A stretch of 64,000 nucleotides of DNA from Bacteroidia bacterium (GTDB lineage Bacteria > Bacteroidota > Bacteroidia > Flavobacteriales > Flavobacteriaceae): contig JAUIIU010000004.1 in NCBI GenBank assembly GCA_030431695.1, positions 1 through 64,000 of the forward strand, in the 5' to 3' direction. The translations under genes were made by a program, and so were the position numbers. Positions 26,664 through 34,544 of this stretch are shown here, piece after piece (positions within the stretch are counted from its first letter, which is position 1; the number at the start of each line of letters is the position of its first letter). The notes beneath the pieces are model-generated. The model made no database searches and was not told the DNA's origin. It worked only from the letters and a program-made list of their open reading frames with translations.

Positions 26664-27008
26664 TTAGTTAGACTCCGCCAGGACAGGGTTCAGGTAAGCA
26701 TTACTCTCAACGTCCAGTTTGAGGGCTTTCAGGGTTTGTTTGTAGCGAAATTTCAACATAGGATCCTTTAATCCTTCTGTTTCGAACAACTTCTCATACC
26801 ATTTCTTGGCTTCAGCGTGATTTCCTTTGAAATAATGACCATTCCCAAGTTCCTTGTAGATAGTAGGTGTTCCATAGCCCTCTTTCACTACCTGTTCATA
26901 AACGGCGGTACGATCCACATCCTTATTTACATCAGTTGTCGATTGAGCATAACTACCCATTGATACACCGATCAGGAGAACTAAAGTACAAGTGAAAAGT
27001 CGATTCAT
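26664..27008 (-). CDS. small secreted TPR-like protein
   Basis: 114 residues from the ATG at 27008. Residues 1-22 form a signal peptide ending in SYAQ. The rest contains one clear tetratricopeptide-like helix pair (IYKELGNGHYFKGNHAEAKKWYEKLF) and a second partial one. It resembles the N-terminal TPR part of flavobacterial OmpA-type proteins but stops before any further domain. The frame continues upstream without an ATG, so the signal-peptide start is preferred. It lies downstream of the deiminase gene, separated by 137 bases. Confidence 0.6.
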   Translation of the reverse strand: MNRLFTCTLVLLIGVSMGSYAQSTTDVNKDVDRTAVYEQVVKEGYGTPTIYKELGNGHYFKGNHAEAKKWYEKLFETEGLKDPMLKFRYKQTLKALKLDVESNAYLNPVLAESN

Positions 27009-27144
27009 TTGCGGGGCGTAAGAAAATTCGCAAGCTAATATGCTGATAATCTGCTTAAAAACCAAATTTTTTCGACAAAGTACAATTAACACGTGTATAA
27101 TCGTACTATCATCGATGTGTGAGCCCCGGTAATTTGGGTGATTC

Positions 27145-28887
27145 CTATAGTTTAACCACCTTTTTAGTGGTTCTGCCAAAGTCACCTTCGAAGCTAACAA
27201 ACAAAGTCCCTCGCCACTGCGGATTAAGCCCCAGGGTGAAGGTACCGTTTCCATTTTGCAGCTCCGTGATCACAAGCTGTTGTCCAAGGATATTGTGAAC
27301 TGTAACAGTGATAGGCCCCGGCAGATTATTCAGATTGAACGATACCGAATCATTGGTAGGATTCGGGAACGGAGCCGATATACGATTCGCACCCAGGTCA
27401 TTTGTCCCCAGGATCTCAGTATTGATCGTCCAGAATCCTTCCGGCGCGACTATAGGCCGTGATAAAACCTTTCCTGAAACTGCCTCAGCCTCGATATAAT
27501 ACTCAACATCCTCAGATCCAACGGACAGGTCGATTGTCCAGTTGTCCCCGGAAGCATTCGTCATGGCCGTTTCATTCCAACCACTGCTGCCCGCTTCACG
27601 CCAGAACACATCAACCGCGCTTACACCGGAGTTATGCTTCACCATGGCATCAAGGGTCACATCTGTATTCACATTGGCCTGGTATACCGGCTGATGAACT
27701 ATCCACAGAGGATCATCAACTCCTATGGTATGGGTAATACAGTGTATTGCACCCACAAGGGCGATAAGGTTCTCTCCGGGGTTATCCACGTCGATCCCTA
27801 CAATGTTATAACCTGGCATCATTTCCTGCCACTGCGCCAGTGCCGGACCATCAACCTCCGGCCGGTAAAAGGGTATCAGGATGGTTTTATTGATGAAGAT
27901 AGAATTGGTGAAATTACGGTAATATCCTCCCGTATCCGGATAGGCACCACCGGAACTCGGCGGGGCATCGATCCATTTCACTCGGTATGGCGTTCCGAAT
28001 GCCGATTGAAAATTATTCAGAACATAGTCGATATTAGTTTCAATTTGCGGACCGTCTGCCACTCCTTCAGGATATTTACTCACGAGCAAGGTCTCCTCGT
28101 CCAGCAATTTCATGTGCATATCGATATGGTTGATCACATCATACGGCAGTGGTGTCATCTTAATATAATTATCGATACCCATATACTGTTGCATGATATT
28201 GTCGATCTGCGCTTCCGTTTTTGCTGAAACTCCGTAAGGGTTACCAGGCGCGTTCTCATTCAGTACTAATTCCGATGCGAACGCATTTCCCAGGCCATCC
28301 GACATATAATTCCCTCCTGTGTTCACGAGGTCGTTTGGTGCTGTATCTGTAATGTATATCGGCATACCAACCAAGGCCGCATGCGCAGATGGCATAACAT
28401 TATCCAGGGGCCTCGGACGATTGTATATCCAGTCTGTTAAGGCTCGCTCCCCTACATCATCCGAATAGATCGTGTTACCGGCATAGTCGCGAATCCAGAT
28501 ACTGTTCGATGGTTCATTCATGAAGGTCACATTGGTAAGGTCAACCCCGTTCGATTGCAGGTAGTTGGATACCGAAGCCTGGTTTTGGGTAGTGATGATC
28601 ACTTTACACTCTTCCACGGCTGCAGCCACGATCTGCCTCAGTATATTCTGGAAGTTCGGTTCCCAGGTAACCAAGAGGTATTCCACTTCTTCCCATTCGG
28701 CGGCGGCCCGCACCGGACCCGCAGGGGGTGGTGTCATTCGAGTACCCGTAAAATTCACTTCGGAAATGATCGATCTCTCGCCTTCTGTAAGACCTGCTGG
28801 CAATACTTCTGTTTGTTGGGCGATCGAGAATGTTGAGAAAAGTCCGAGTAGGACTGAAACTAAGAATATGGGGTAATATCGCTTCAT
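27145..28887 (-). CDS. secreted PPAD-like arginine/agmatine deiminase with T9SS sorting domain
   Basis: 580 residues. A signal peptide ends at IAQQ (about 25). The deiminase domain (about 60-390) carries the pentein active site: WIRDYAGN (Asp134), HIDMH (His254, Asp256), an Asn in NFTNSIF near 328, and Cys383 in GAIHCITH. IYNRPRP (Arg157, Arg159) resembles the segment of Porphyromonas PPAD that binds the substrate C-terminus. An Ig-like domain follows (about 400-485), then a C-terminal sorting domain (APFPNPTNDSVSF ... GRTTKKVVKL) typical of T9SS export. It should act outside the cell on agmatine, peptidyl-arginine or related guanidines. It is a single gene. Confidence 0.85.
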   Translation of the reverse strand: MKRYYPIFLVSVLLGLFSTFSIAQQTEVLPAGLTEGERSIISEVNFTGTRMTPPPAGPVRAAAEWEEVEYLLVTWEPNFQNILRQIVAAAVEECKVIITTQNQASVSNYLQSNGVDLTNVTFMNEPSNSIWIRDYAGNTIYSDDVGERALTDWIYNRPRPLDNVMPSAHAALVGMPIYITDTAPNDLVNTGGNYMSDGLGNAFASELVLNENAPGNPYGVSAKTEAQIDNIMQQYMGIDNYIKMTPLPYDVINHIDMHMKLLDEETLLVSKYPEGVADGPQIETNIDYVLNNFQSAFGTPYRVKWIDAPPSSGGAYPDTGGYYRNFTNSIFINKTILIPFYRPEVDGPALAQWQEMMPGYNIVGIDVDNPGENLIALVGAIHCITHTIGVDDPLWIVHQPVYQANVNTDVTLDAMVKHNSGVSAVDVFWREAGSSGWNETAMTNASGDNWTIDLSVGSEDVEYYIEAEAVSGKVLSRPIVAPEGFWTINTEILGTNDLGANRISAPFPNPTNDSVSFNLNNLPGPITVTVHNILGQQLVITELQNGNGTFTLGLNPQWRGTLFVSFEGDFGRTTKKVVKL

Positions 28888-28950
28888 CGCAACAATTTTA
28901 CTTTTGGTTCACGAATATACGGCTAATTTAAAACATTTTAAACCCCGGGG

Positions 28951-29595
28951 CTAAGTGCTATTCAGGTAGGTTAAAAATGAATCCCTGTCAATTTCCTCGG
29001 CCCCCATGCGTTCGAGGTGTTCGGTGTACATCTGGCAGTCTATCAACTTATAATGCCGGGATTTCAACCGCTCCGTAAGGTAATACAGCGCAACTTTCGA
29101 AGCGTCACTTTCAAGGCTGAACATACTTTCCCCACAAAACACCCCGGCCTCCGCCAGGTCAATTCCATAGAGACCTCCTACGAGTTTTTCATCATCCCAT
29201 ACCTCGACCGAGCGAGCCCAGCCATCATTGTGCAATTCGATATAAGCGTGTAGCATGGCTGCGGTGATCCAGGTTCCGTTCTGGTCGTCCCTTTCGATGG
29301 TGGCACATTCCCGGATGACCTGTTCAAAGGCCTCATCAAACGTGACACGAAAGTGGTTTTTTTCTATTTTCTTCCGAAGAGACCTGGAAACGTACAAATT
29401 ATCGGGAAAAAGGACCATGCGAGGGTCCGGACTCCACCAGAGCAGAGGTTGCCCCTCACTGTACCAAGGAAAGATCCCCGACCTATACGCCAGCTTAAGT
29501 CGCTGCGTAGACAGGTCTCCTCCTACCGCCAGTAAACCTTCTTCCGAGGCTTCGGAAACATGGGGAAACCATAGCTTTTCTGTCAGGAAATTCAT
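28951..29595 (-). CDS. aat: leucyl/phenylalanyl-tRNA-protein transferase
   Basis: 214 residues, cytoplasmic. It adds Leu or Phe from charged tRNA to proteins with N-terminal Lys or Arg, marking them for ClpAP through the N-degron pathway. YRSGIFPWYSEGQPLLWWSPDPR near residue 32-54 is the family signature, and GGLYGIDLAEAGVFCGESMFS, YLTERLKSRHYKLIDCQ complete the GNAT-like core. It lies 2 bases downstream of the fatty-acid transporter gene, so the two are probably co-transcribed, without an obvious functional link. Confidence 0.95.
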   Translation of the reverse strand: MNFLTEKLWFPHVSEASEEGLLAVGGDLSTQRLKLAYRSGIFPWYSEGQPLLWWSPDPRMVLFPDNLYVSRSLRKKIEKNHFRVTFDEAFEQVIRECATIERDDQNGTWITAAMLHAYIELHNDGWARSVEVWDDEKLVGGLYGIDLAEAGVFCGESMFSLESDASKVALYYLTERLKSRHYKLIDCQMYTEHLERMGAEEIDRDSFLTYLNST

Positions 29596-29597
29596 AA

Positions 29598-30974
29598 TTA
29601 CACCAGCAGTAATCCGACAAGGAACACCACGCTTCCCAGTATCATCGCAAGTAAGGTATAGGGAAGGATCTCCTTTGCCTTCAGTTTTGTAATTCCGAGT
29701 AGCGGTAAAGCCCAGAATGGCTGCATCATATTCGTCACCTGGTCACCGTAGGCGAGGGCCATGATGGCTTTTGGAAGAGGCACACCCAATTTAAGTGCCG
29801 ATTCTACCACCACGGGGCCCTGTACAGCCCATTGTCCGCCACCACTAGGCACAAAAATATTGACCAGACCCGCACTGAAGAAGGTATAAATCGGAAGTGT
29901 TGTTTCATTGGCAATGGAAACGAAGAAATCCGAGATCTGAACTATCATTCCACTGTCTCGCATGATGCCCATGATCCCGAAATAGAGCGGAAACTGTATC
30001 AGGATACCGGCAGCACCACGGATGGCTTCATCCAACGCATTCAAAAAGCTGTTGAAACTACCGTGCAGGAGCAGCGCCAGTCCGAACATGAAGAAATTCA
30101 ACATATTGGGCGTGATGATATTCCTGCCCAGCGCTTCGTAATACTGGTAGAAAAAGGCCAGTAGAATGATAATACCGAAGGCAATGCCAAAAACCGGCGA
30201 TCTGTCGATCCTTTCGGCGCCTTTTCCCTGGTTTTCTTCGGAATGGATCCCGGTATAAATAGGCAGGTTAGTAGTTGTTGCGGTAGACTTCTTCCCCAGG
30301 AAGTAAAGCAGCATGGGTACAACGACAAGTATGATTCCGAAGAGAGCAAGATTGAAACCACTGAAAATCGTCTCGCTGAAGGACACCACATCTGGCAATT
30401 GTCCGGCCAGGCTGTTGTCGCCAACCCCCGCCATCAGACTGGCAAGATGGCCGCTTTCGGCCACTTTTAGTGGAGCCGAACCACTCATCCCACCATGCCA
30501 GATCATGAATCCCACATAACCGGAAGCCCCAACAAGGGGGTAATTGATCGCAAAACCGCGAGTTTGGGCCGCCTCGGCAACCTTCCGTGCCATGATCGCC
30601 CCGAATATGAGCCCCAGCCCCCAATTGAAAAAAGAGACAACCATGGTCGACACACTTACCAGGACCACGGCACTTTGAGTAGAGTTCACGAGGTTTGTGA
30701 GGAGTTGTATCAGTTTGTTGATCGGTTTGCTGAGAACCAAAATATGACCAAGCACCAGGATCAGCATCATCTGGTAGGCGAAAACCAACAGCGAGTTGTT
30801 CCATATCCCGTTCTCCCACCAGGATAGAATAGCCAGGAAATGATTCTCGTCCTTAGGAGTATCGGTGAATACCAGGGCGAGAATGATGGTTAGGACAGAA
30901 AGAAGGATCGCGATCGCGAAAGGAGAAGGTAAAAACCGCCTGAATATGGTCTCGATCGTCCGGGTGATGTTCAT
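29598..30974 (-). CDS. short-chain fatty acid transporter (AtoE family)
   Basis: 458 residues with about eleven membrane segments. FNWGLGLIFGAIMARKVA, GYVGFMIWHGGMSGSAPL and FVPSGGGQWAVQGPVV are conserved in AtoE-type short-chain fatty acyl transporters, and the late MALAYGDQVTNMMQPFWALPLL motif is also typical. It should import butyrate or acetoacetate-like acids. No catabolic ato genes lie nearby. It is followed directly by aat and preceded by a strong terminator. Confidence 0.88.
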   Translation of the reverse strand: MNITRTIETIFRRFLPSPFAIAILLSVLTIILALVFTDTPKDENHFLAILSWWENGIWNNSLLVFAYQMMLILVLGHILVLSKPINKLIQLLTNLVNSTQSAVVLVSVSTMVVSFFNWGLGLIFGAIMARKVAEAAQTRGFAINYPLVGASGYVGFMIWHGGMSGSAPLKVAESGHLASLMAGVGDNSLAGQLPDVVSFSETIFSGFNLALFGIILVVVPMLLYFLGKKSTATTTNLPIYTGIHSEENQGKGAERIDRSPVFGIAFGIIILLAFFYQYYEALGRNIITPNMLNFFMFGLALLLHGSFNSFLNALDEAIRGAAGILIQFPLYFGIMGIMRDSGMIVQISDFFVSIANETTLPIYTFFSAGLVNIFVPSGGGQWAVQGPVVVESALKLGVPLPKAIMALAYGDQVTNMMQPFWALPLLGITKLKAKEILPYTLLAMILGSVVFLVGLLLV

Positions 30975-30992
30975 ACTGCTAAAATAAAAAGA

Positions 30993-31030
30993 ATCCCGCT
31001 ACTCGCGTCCGAAGCGGTATGTAGCGGGAT
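30993..31030 (-). terminator. intrinsic terminator after the DUF3127 gene
   Basis: A perfect 10-base inverted repeat, ATCCCGCTAC (30993-31002) with GTAGCGGGAT (31021-31030), followed on the minus strand by a T-rich run. It separates the flavin reductase-DUF3127 unit from the AtoE-type gene. Confidence 0.75.
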
Positions 31031-31050
31031 CTGATTTGTGTATTCCTGAA

Positions 31051-31425
31051 TTAAAACGGCAGATCGTCGTGATCGTCCTCGTTGAAATCGGAGGCAGGTT
31101 CGAACGCATCTTCAGGAGGTAAAGGAGGCATATCTCCCGAGACCGCCTGGTCCATATTCTCGATGCGCCATCCCTGGATTGAGTTAAAATATTTTGTCTC
31201 GCCCTGAGGGTTCACCCATTCGCGCCCTCTCAGGTTAATACTGATCTTCACATTCTGCCCTACCTGGAAATTGTTCAGCAGGTCTGTCTTATCCTGCACG
31301 AATTCGATCATGATATGCTGAGGATATTGTTCTTCGGTGGTGATGACCACTTCCCGTTTCCTGAACCCGTTGTTTCCATAGGTCTTGGTTTCATCTATCA
31401 TTTTGATTTTTCCCTGTACTTCCAT
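31051..31425 (-). CDS. DUF3127 protein
   Basis: 124 residues. KIKMIDETKTYGNNGFRKREVVITTEEQ and NFQVGQNVKISINLRGREW match DUF3127, a small OB-fold-like family common in Bacteroidota. The C-terminus ends in an acidic tail with DDHDDLPF, strikingly similar to the SSB C-terminal tip (this window's SSB ends EEDDDLPF), which suggests contact with SSB-binding proteins or a DNA-related role. It follows the flavin reductase gene by 13 bases. Confidence 0.8.
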   Translation of the reverse strand: MEVQGKIKMIDETKTYGNNGFRKREVVITTEEQYPQHIMIEFVQDKTDLLNNFQVGQNVKISINLRGREWVNPQGETKYFNSIQGWRIENMDQAVSGDMPPLPPEDAFEPASDFNEDDHDDLPF

Positions 31426-31438
31426 CTTTTGTAATTTA

Positions 31439-32266
31439 TTAATCGATTAATATATTCCAGGCGCCATCCACATCGCCTTTCAACAACAGTTGTTGCGCTT
31501 GTTTTTGTTTCTCTTCTGAAGGGCTCATATCCATCCCGACACCCTGTGGTAATTCATCCACATTGGCCAGCATCCCAAGATCATTCCCGGTTAGCACCTT
31601 GCTTCTCCTTACGGCTTCGGGCAGGGCATCCACGCCTATCCCGAGGGTGCTCAATGGTTTTTCTACCTCGAAGAGCCCGTTTTTAGCCCTGCTGTACCAG
31701 TTTCCACCCATTCGGGCCACGGTATCGATCTTCAGCGGATCAATCACACCGTTCTCGTCGAGGATATTTTCGTGCATATGTAATTTCAGCACTTCACAGA
31801 TCACGAGGTTCCCGGCGCCCCCTTCTTCACCTAATGCAATAACCTCATTCACCTTACATTCGAACTGCACCGGAGCTTCTTTTACCCTGGGTGGCCGAAT
31901 TACTTCTGAAGGAATTTCCGTAAAACCTGATTTGGTGAACTCATTTACGCCTTTGGGGTATTCGGTAGAGGACAACGACATTTGCTGCACCATATCGTAG
32001 CTCACAATGTTGATAACTACTTCTTTGATCTCCAGGACATTTTCTAATGTGTGTTTGATTGTATTATCCCTGACCCTTCGGGCTGGCGAAAAAATCATTA
32101 TTGGCGGATTCGCACTGAAAACATTAAAGAAACTGTAGGGTGAAAGGTTCACCTGTCCGTCCTTATCGATCGTACTCGCAAAACAGATCGGCCTGGGTGA
32201 GACCGAGCCGAGCAAATAACCGTGTAACCTTGGAGTTGGTATTTCTTTGGGATCTATTGTGATCAT
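31439..32266 (-). CDS. flavin reductase-like (FMN-binding split barrel) protein
   Basis: 275 residues from the ATG at 32266. GSVSPRPICFASTIDKDGQVNLSPYSFFN is the flavin reductase family signature; MIFSPARRVRDNTIKHTLEN follows. It should bind FMN and may reduce flavin or act on an unknown substrate. A TTG at 32275 is also in frame but is part of a TACCTTTG promoter box. The 3' neighbour is DUF3127. Confidence 0.85.
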   Translation of the reverse strand: MITIDPKEIPTPRLHGYLLGSVSPRPICFASTIDKDGQVNLSPYSFFNVFSANPPIMIFSPARRVRDNTIKHTLENVLEIKEVVINIVSYDMVQQMSLSSTEYPKGVNEFTKSGFTEIPSEVIRPPRVKEAPVQFECKVNEVIALGEEGGAGNLVICEVLKLHMHENILDENGVIDPLKIDTVARMGGNWYSRAKNGLFEVEKPLSTLGIGVDALPEAVRRSKVLTGNDLGMLANVDELPQGVGMDMSPSEEKQKQAQQLLLKGDVDGAWNILID

Positions 32267-32272
32267 CGCCCA

Positions 32273-32280
32273 CAAAGGTA
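32273..32280 (-). promoter_or_regulatory. -7 promoter element TACCTTTG
   Basis: On the minus strand 32280-32273 reads TACCTTTG, matching TAnnTTTG, 6 bases before the ATG at 32266. It removes the apparent TTG start at 32275 and implies a very short leader. Confidence 0.45.
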
Positions 32281-32379
32281 CCCAAACCCTGAGGGTTGTA
32301 AAAATTTGACGTCACAATAATATTAACATATTTGCTTTATATTTATCAAACTTCAAACCCGTTTACGGGTTAGGAAGAA

Positions 32380-33552
32380 ATGATTCTTATGCAGAATAAA
32401 AAATCGCTCCTTCGTTGGTTCTTCGTTTTTCTTTCAATTGCCATAATCACACTGATCTTGTGGAATACTTATGTGTTCTTCACCCAGCTGAAGGACAACG
32501 AACGAAGTAAAATGCAGATCTGGGCAGCCGCACAGAACGAATTCTCTCAAACCGACCTGGAGTCGGATGAGGACATCAGCCCCATTGTGCTACAGGTGCT
32601 TCAGGGTAATATCACGACACCGATGGTGGTATACAGTCACAAGGAGGATACCTACGATGTGAGGAATATAATTGAAAAGGAAACGGATCCCGAGAAGCTT
32701 CGGGAGCAAAGGAAAGAGTTGGCGGAGCAATTCAGCAGTGAATACAAGCCTATCGAGATCCGCTATAATGATGAGGTATTGCAAACCATTTACTACGGAA
32801 ATTCACCCATCATAAACAAACTGAAGTACTACCCGATCGCCCTGATCCTGATCATCCTGCTCTTTTTTACCGCCTTGTATTTCTTCTTCCAGACCTCGAA
32901 ATCTTCGGAACAGAACAAGCTCTGGGCCGGGATGGCGAAAGAAACGGCCCACCAGATCGGGACTCCATTGTCGTCACTCGTTGGGTGGACAGAGATCCTC
33001 AAAGAGGAGCAGGTGAACCCAAGTTATATTGATGAGATGGAAAAGGACATCGACAGGCTCAAGACCATTACCGAACGATTCTCCAAGATAGGGTCGATGC
33101 CTACCCTTACCAAGACAGATATTGTGGCCGAAACACGAAATTCCTTCAGCTATTTGAAGAGTCGGACGTCCAAGCTTATCGAATTCGAGCTGCACCTCCC
33201 TGTTCATCCTGTTTTTGTGAACCTGAACCCCCAACTTTACAGCTGGACGATAGAAAACCTTGTGAAGAATGCTATCGACGCCATGAAAGGCAAGGGAAAG
33301 ATCACTATCAGTATTGAAGCCATGTCGAAAAACGCGCAGATACTGATCACGGATACGGGGCGTGGAATTCAGAAAAGAAACTACAAAAAAGTATTCACCC
33401 CTGGATTTACTACCAAAACAAGGGGCTGGGGACTCGGTTTGTCGCTAGTAAGAAGGATCATTGAGGAATATCACAACGGGAAGATCCGCGTTTCGAAGAG
33501 CAGCATTGGTGAAGGCACCACCATGGAGATACTACTTAAGATCGTTCGATAA
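32380..33552 (+). CDS. orphan sensor histidine kinase
   Basis: 390 residues. Membrane segments at about 11-32 and 152-172 flank a periplasmic domain of roughly 120 residues. The H-box reads KETAHQIGTPLSSLVGW, a variant in which HELKTPL is replaced by HQIGTPL; it is followed by an N-box (ENLVKNAIDAMKGKG), DTGRGI and GWGLGLSLV. No response regulator is adjacent, and the downstream neighbour converges on it, so its partner is elsewhere. A second ATG three codons downstream is equally possible as start. Confidence 0.88.
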   Translation: MILMQNKKSLLRWFFVFLSIAIITLILWNTYVFFTQLKDNERSKMQIWAAAQNEFSQTDLESDEDISPIVLQVLQGNITTPMVVYSHKEDTYDVRNIIEKETDPEKLREQRKELAEQFSSEYKPIEIRYNDEVLQTIYYGNSPIINKLKYYPIALILIILLFFTALYFFFQTSKSSEQNKLWAGMAKETAHQIGTPLSSLVGWTEILKEEQVNPSYIDEMEKDIDRLKTITERFSKIGSMPTLTKTDIVAETRNSFSYLKSRTSKLIEFELHLPVHPVFVNLNPQLYSWTIENLVKNAIDAMKGKGKITISIEAMSKNAQILITDTGRGIQKRNYKKVFTPGFTTKTRGWGLGLSLVRRIIEEYHNGKIRVSKSSIGEGTTMEILLKIVR

Positions 33553-33554
33553 TA

Positions 33555-33944
33555 CTACAAGTTAAGCTGAATCTGCTGTGCCAGTTCGGCCATTTCTTCG
33601 GCCGTCATGGAAGTTTTATGTTGAAAGGTCATTTCTTTCATCTCATTGAGAGGTATAAGATGAACGTGTACATGAGGTACTTCCAGGCCGATCACGGCCA
33701 TTCCCACACGATCACAGGGAACGGTCTGCTCCAGGGCTTTAGCCACTTTTCGGCAGAATCGCATCAGGCCTTCATAAGTAGTGCTGTCCAGGTCGAACAG
33801 CCTGTTGACCTCAATTTTGGGAATGCAAAGTGTATGTCCCTTTGCGTTCGGATTAATATCCAGGAAAGCCAGGAAATTCTCATCCTCCGCTACTTTGTAG
33901 CAGGGAATCTCTCCGTTCACTATTTTCGTGAATATGGTTGCCAT
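33555..33944 (-). CDS. HIT family hydrolase
   Basis: 129 residues. The catalytic histidine triad HVHVHLIPL is near residue 98, preceded by FLDINPNAKGHTLCIPK, the nucleotide-binding part. Members hydrolyse AMP-linked or dinucleoside polyphosphate substrates (HinT/Fhit type). It begins 1 base after the greA stop on the same strand, so it is translated with greA, an arrangement frequent in Bacteroidota. Confidence 0.93.
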   Translation of the reverse strand: MATIFTKIVNGEIPCYKVAEDENFLAFLDINPNAKGHTLCIPKIEVNRLFDLDSTTYEGLMRFCRKVAKALEQTVPCDRVGMAVIGLEVPHVHVHLIPLNEMKEMTFQHKTSMTAEEMAELAQQIQLNL

Positions 33945-33945
33945 T

Positions 33946-34422
33946 TTAGTCGCGTCTTATTTCAAGCACATCGAATTTCATAGTTCCGTTGGGAACTTGT
34001 ATCTCGGCGGTCTCACCTACTTTCTTGCCTAATAATCCTTTACCGATAGGTGAATCTACAGATATTTTCCCGGTTTTCAGATCGGCCTCACTCTGTGCTA
34101 CAAGTTTATAGGTCATCTCCATACCATTCCCCTGGTTCTTGATCTTCACAGTGGAATGCACCAGTACTTTCGATGTGTCAAGGGCAGATTCATCTATAAG
34201 GCGGGCATTGGCAAGAATCTCCTCCATTTTTGAAATGCGCATTTCCAGTAGGCCCTGTGCTTCTTTCGCCGCGTCGTATTCGGCGTTCTCACTTAAGTCT
34301 CCTTTATCCCTGGCATCTGCAATGGCCTGGGAAGCCTTGGGACGTTCCACATCCTTCAGCTGATTCAATTCGTCTCTTAATTTTTTTAGTCCTTCCGCAG
34401 TGTAATAGGATACTTTACTCAT
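33946..34422 (-). CDS. greA: transcription elongation factor GreA
   Basis: 158 residues. GreA inserts its coiled coil into the RNA polymerase secondary channel and stimulates cleavage of backtracked RNA. The N-terminal coiled coil (about 10-75) carries the acidic tip region DLSENAEYDAAKEAQ; the C-terminal FKBP-like domain ends with SPIGKGLLGKKVGETAEIQVPNG. The leader between a TATCTTTG promoter box at 34481-34488 and the start contains a terminator-like hairpin, which hints at attenuation. A HIT gene follows. Confidence 0.96.
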   Translation of the reverse strand: MSKVSYYTAEGLKKLRDELNQLKDVERPKASQAIADARDKGDLSENAEYDAAKEAQGLLEMRISKMEEILANARLIDESALDTSKVLVHSTVKIKNQGNGMEMTYKLVAQSEADLKTGKISVDSPIGKGLLGKKVGETAEIQVPNGTMKFDVLEIRRD

Positions 34423-34447
34423 AACTTCATCGTTTTAACTAAAACAC

Positions 34448-34474
34448 AAAAAATCCCATACGCGACGGGATTTT
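34448..34474 (-). terminator. terminator-like hairpin in the greA leader
   Basis: Read leftward, AAAATCCC (34474-34467) and GGGATTTT (34457-34450) form an 8-base stem with a 9-base loop, followed by a T-run. It lies after the -7 box at 34488-34481 and about 26 bases before the greA ATG, so it would stop transcripts that start at that promoter before they reach greA. Confidence 0.6.
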
Positions 34475-34480
34475 GCGGTT

Positions 34481-34488
34481 CAAAGATA
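34481..34488 (-). promoter_or_regulatory. -7 promoter element TATCTTTG of greA
   Basis: On the minus strand 34488-34481 reads TATCTTTG, an exact TAnnTTTG match, 58 bases before the greA start and just upstream of the leader hairpin. Confidence 0.5.
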
Positions 34489-34544
34489 CGAAAAAATAGT
34501 TCTTCTTGATTTTTCGTACTTTTCGAAACTCAAAAAAATAACCT

